Positions 4,739 to 5,272 of a stretch of 5,272 nt of DNA are shown in pieces. The DNA lies in contig DAHXPE010000008.1 in the NCBI GenBank assembly GCA_027364495.1, positions 1 to 5,272 of the forward strand, written 5' to 3'. Positions within the stretch are counted from its first letter, which is position 1. Each line of letters opens with the position of its first letter. Made by a program: the position numbers and the translations under genes. Below the pieces are notes generated by a model. It was not told the DNA's origin and did not search any database. It worked only from the letters and a program-made list of their open reading frames with translations. The DNA comes from Candidatus Heimdallarchaeota archaeon. GTDB lineage: Archaea > Asgardarchaeota > Heimdallarchaeia > Hodarchaeales > LC-3.

Positions 4739-5074
4739 TTAAAATCGATGGCCACATTCAGAGCAAAAAAGGGAGTTCTGTTCAAGGAATGATCCACAAT
4801 TCTTACAATAATTAATTTGGACCTTTTGGGATTGAGTTTGAGTAGTTGGATAATTATTTAAATATGAATTGTCTCTTGGTTGGTAATAATTGGAATTATA
4901 ATATCTTGGTTTACTTGCTATTATAACAATAAAGATAACAAATAATAGAAGCCAGAAATTAACCATTCTAAATAAAAAGAAGAACACAAAAAATAATGGT
5001 ATTAGAAAGAAAAAGCCACCATGATGGCGCCGTCCACAGGAATTTCTAGAGTATTGAGGTTGAAATGTTTGCAT
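4739..5074 (-). CDS. Small C-terminal zinc-ribbon membrane protein of unknown function
   Basis: The 111-aa protein has a short N-terminal part with C13 and a basic/His stretch (GRRHHGG, 14-20). A very aromatic membrane region follows, about 21-53, readable as two short helices (21-35, 38-53) or one long one: F is extremely frequent. A Tyr/Asn/Gln-rich low-complexity linker (58-85) leads to a C-terminal zinc ribbon (C90-K-N-C93 and C104-S-E-C107). This is the reverse order of the 2098-2625 product, which has its ribbon at the N terminus. The ribbon may serve protein or nucleic-acid contact at the inner face of the membrane; no enzyme motif is seen. The start ATG 5072-5074 has no SD, and a TATA-like palindrome about 27 bases upstream suits a leaderless mRNA. 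No family name is offered. Confidence 0.75.
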   Translation of the reverse strand: MQTFQPQYSRNSCGRRHHGGFFFLIPLFFVFFFLFRMVNFWLLLFVIFIVIIASKPRYYNSNYYQPRDNSYLNNYPTTQTQSQKVQINYCKNCGSFLEQNSLFCSECGHRF

Positions 5075-5095
5075 AATTAAAATATATATTTAACT

Positions 5096-5107
5096 TTATT
5101 TAAATAG
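5096..5107 (-). promoter_or_regulatory. TATA-like promoter of the small zinc-ribbon gene
   Basis: The palindromic ATTTAAAT at 5098-5105 is centred 27 bases upstream of the ATG at 5074 on the minus strand, the archaeal TATA-to-start distance. This would give a leaderless transcript, in line with the lack of an SD. A second AT-rich run (5079-5091) is too close to the ATG to serve as the TATA box. Confidence 0.5.
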
Positions 5108-5173
5108 TTTTTATTATCGGAATAAAATAATAAAAATTTTGTAAATGTTTAACCTATTTATGACTTACTTTTT

Positions 5174-5193
5174 GAATTGAAAAAATTCAATTC
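5174..5193. repeat. Perfect 8-bp hairpin across the stop codon of the right-edge gene
   Basis: GAATTGAA (5174-5181) and TTCAATTC (5186-5193) flank an AAAA loop. The right arm covers the TGA stop (5187-5189) and last sense codon of the minus-strand partial gene, so the hairpin would sit at the very end of its reading frame. No T tract follows on either strand, so it is not a standard intrinsic terminator. mRNA 3'-end protection or a protein site are possible. Confidence 0.45.
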
Positions 5194-5272
5194 TGAGAAG
5201 AGAAGCTAAATTGAGGGATTGATTGACCAGTTATAGCGTCATAAATAAATTTTTCTAACGGAATATGTTGTA
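5187..5272 (-). CDS. C-terminal end of a minus-strand gene cut by the window edge
   Basis: From base 5270 leftwards one minus-strand frame reads 27 codons (beginning QHIPLEKFIYDAITGQ and ending FSSQN) to TGA at 5187-5189. The other two minus frames stop early near the edge. Composition is protein-like, with mixed charged and aromatic residues and no low complexity. It would lie upstream of, and on the same strand as, the small zinc-ribbon gene, with about 110 bases between them and a separate TATA-like box. Too short to assign a family. Confidence 0.45.
   Translation of the reverse strand, partial: QHIPLEKFIYDAITGQSIPQFSFSSQN

Noticed and set aside
5144..5182. Short + strand reading frame near the right edge
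   Set aside because: Only about a dozen codons before TGA, without an SD or a promoter at a good distance.

Overview
The window is AT-rich (about 30% G+C by eye). It reads like a chromosomal segment from an archaeon, and the small zinc-ribbon membrane proteins, lone PAS protein and low GC suggest an Asgard-type (Lokiarchaeia-like) lineage. Archaeal signs are direct. Several genes have AT-rich TATA-like boxes about 24-30 bases upstream of an ATG with no Shine-Dalgarno sequence, which fits leaderless mRNAs. Two other genes have GTGAT 6-8 bases before the ATG, which matches the archaeal anti-SD. The lineage below 'archaeon' is inference; there is no rRNA or ribosomal marker here.

Layout from left to right: a possible C-terminal tail of a + strand gene (ends at 53); a T-rich convergent spacer; a beta-type carbonic anhydrase homologue on the minus strand (165-1148) that looks more like the carboxysomal CsoSCA type than an ordinary beta-CA; a 104-base divergent promoter region with tandem 24-bp TATA-containing repeats; a PhzF-family isomerase/epimerase on the + strand (1253-2101); a zinc-ribbon membrane protein on the minus strand (2098-2625) whose stop codon overlaps that of phzF; a 181-base divergent promoter region; a lone PAS-domain protein (2807-3217); a 228-base spacer with an operator-like palindrome; an Nramp/MntH metal transporter (3446-4714); a short convergent gap with a hairpin; a second small zinc-ribbon membrane protein on the minus strand (4739-5074); and the C-terminal end of one further minus-strand gene (5187 to the edge).

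Most neighbours are divergent or convergent, so nearly every gene looks like its own transcription unit and there is no multi-gene operon. The only same-strand complete pair is PAS then mntH, with 228 bases and separate promoter-like signals between them. I see no mobile element, CRISPR array, tRNA or rRNA, and no gene set that amounts to a defence or biosynthetic system. The most unusual items are the CsoSCA-like carbonic anhydrase with no carboxysome genes nearby and the repeat-built divergent promoter beside it.
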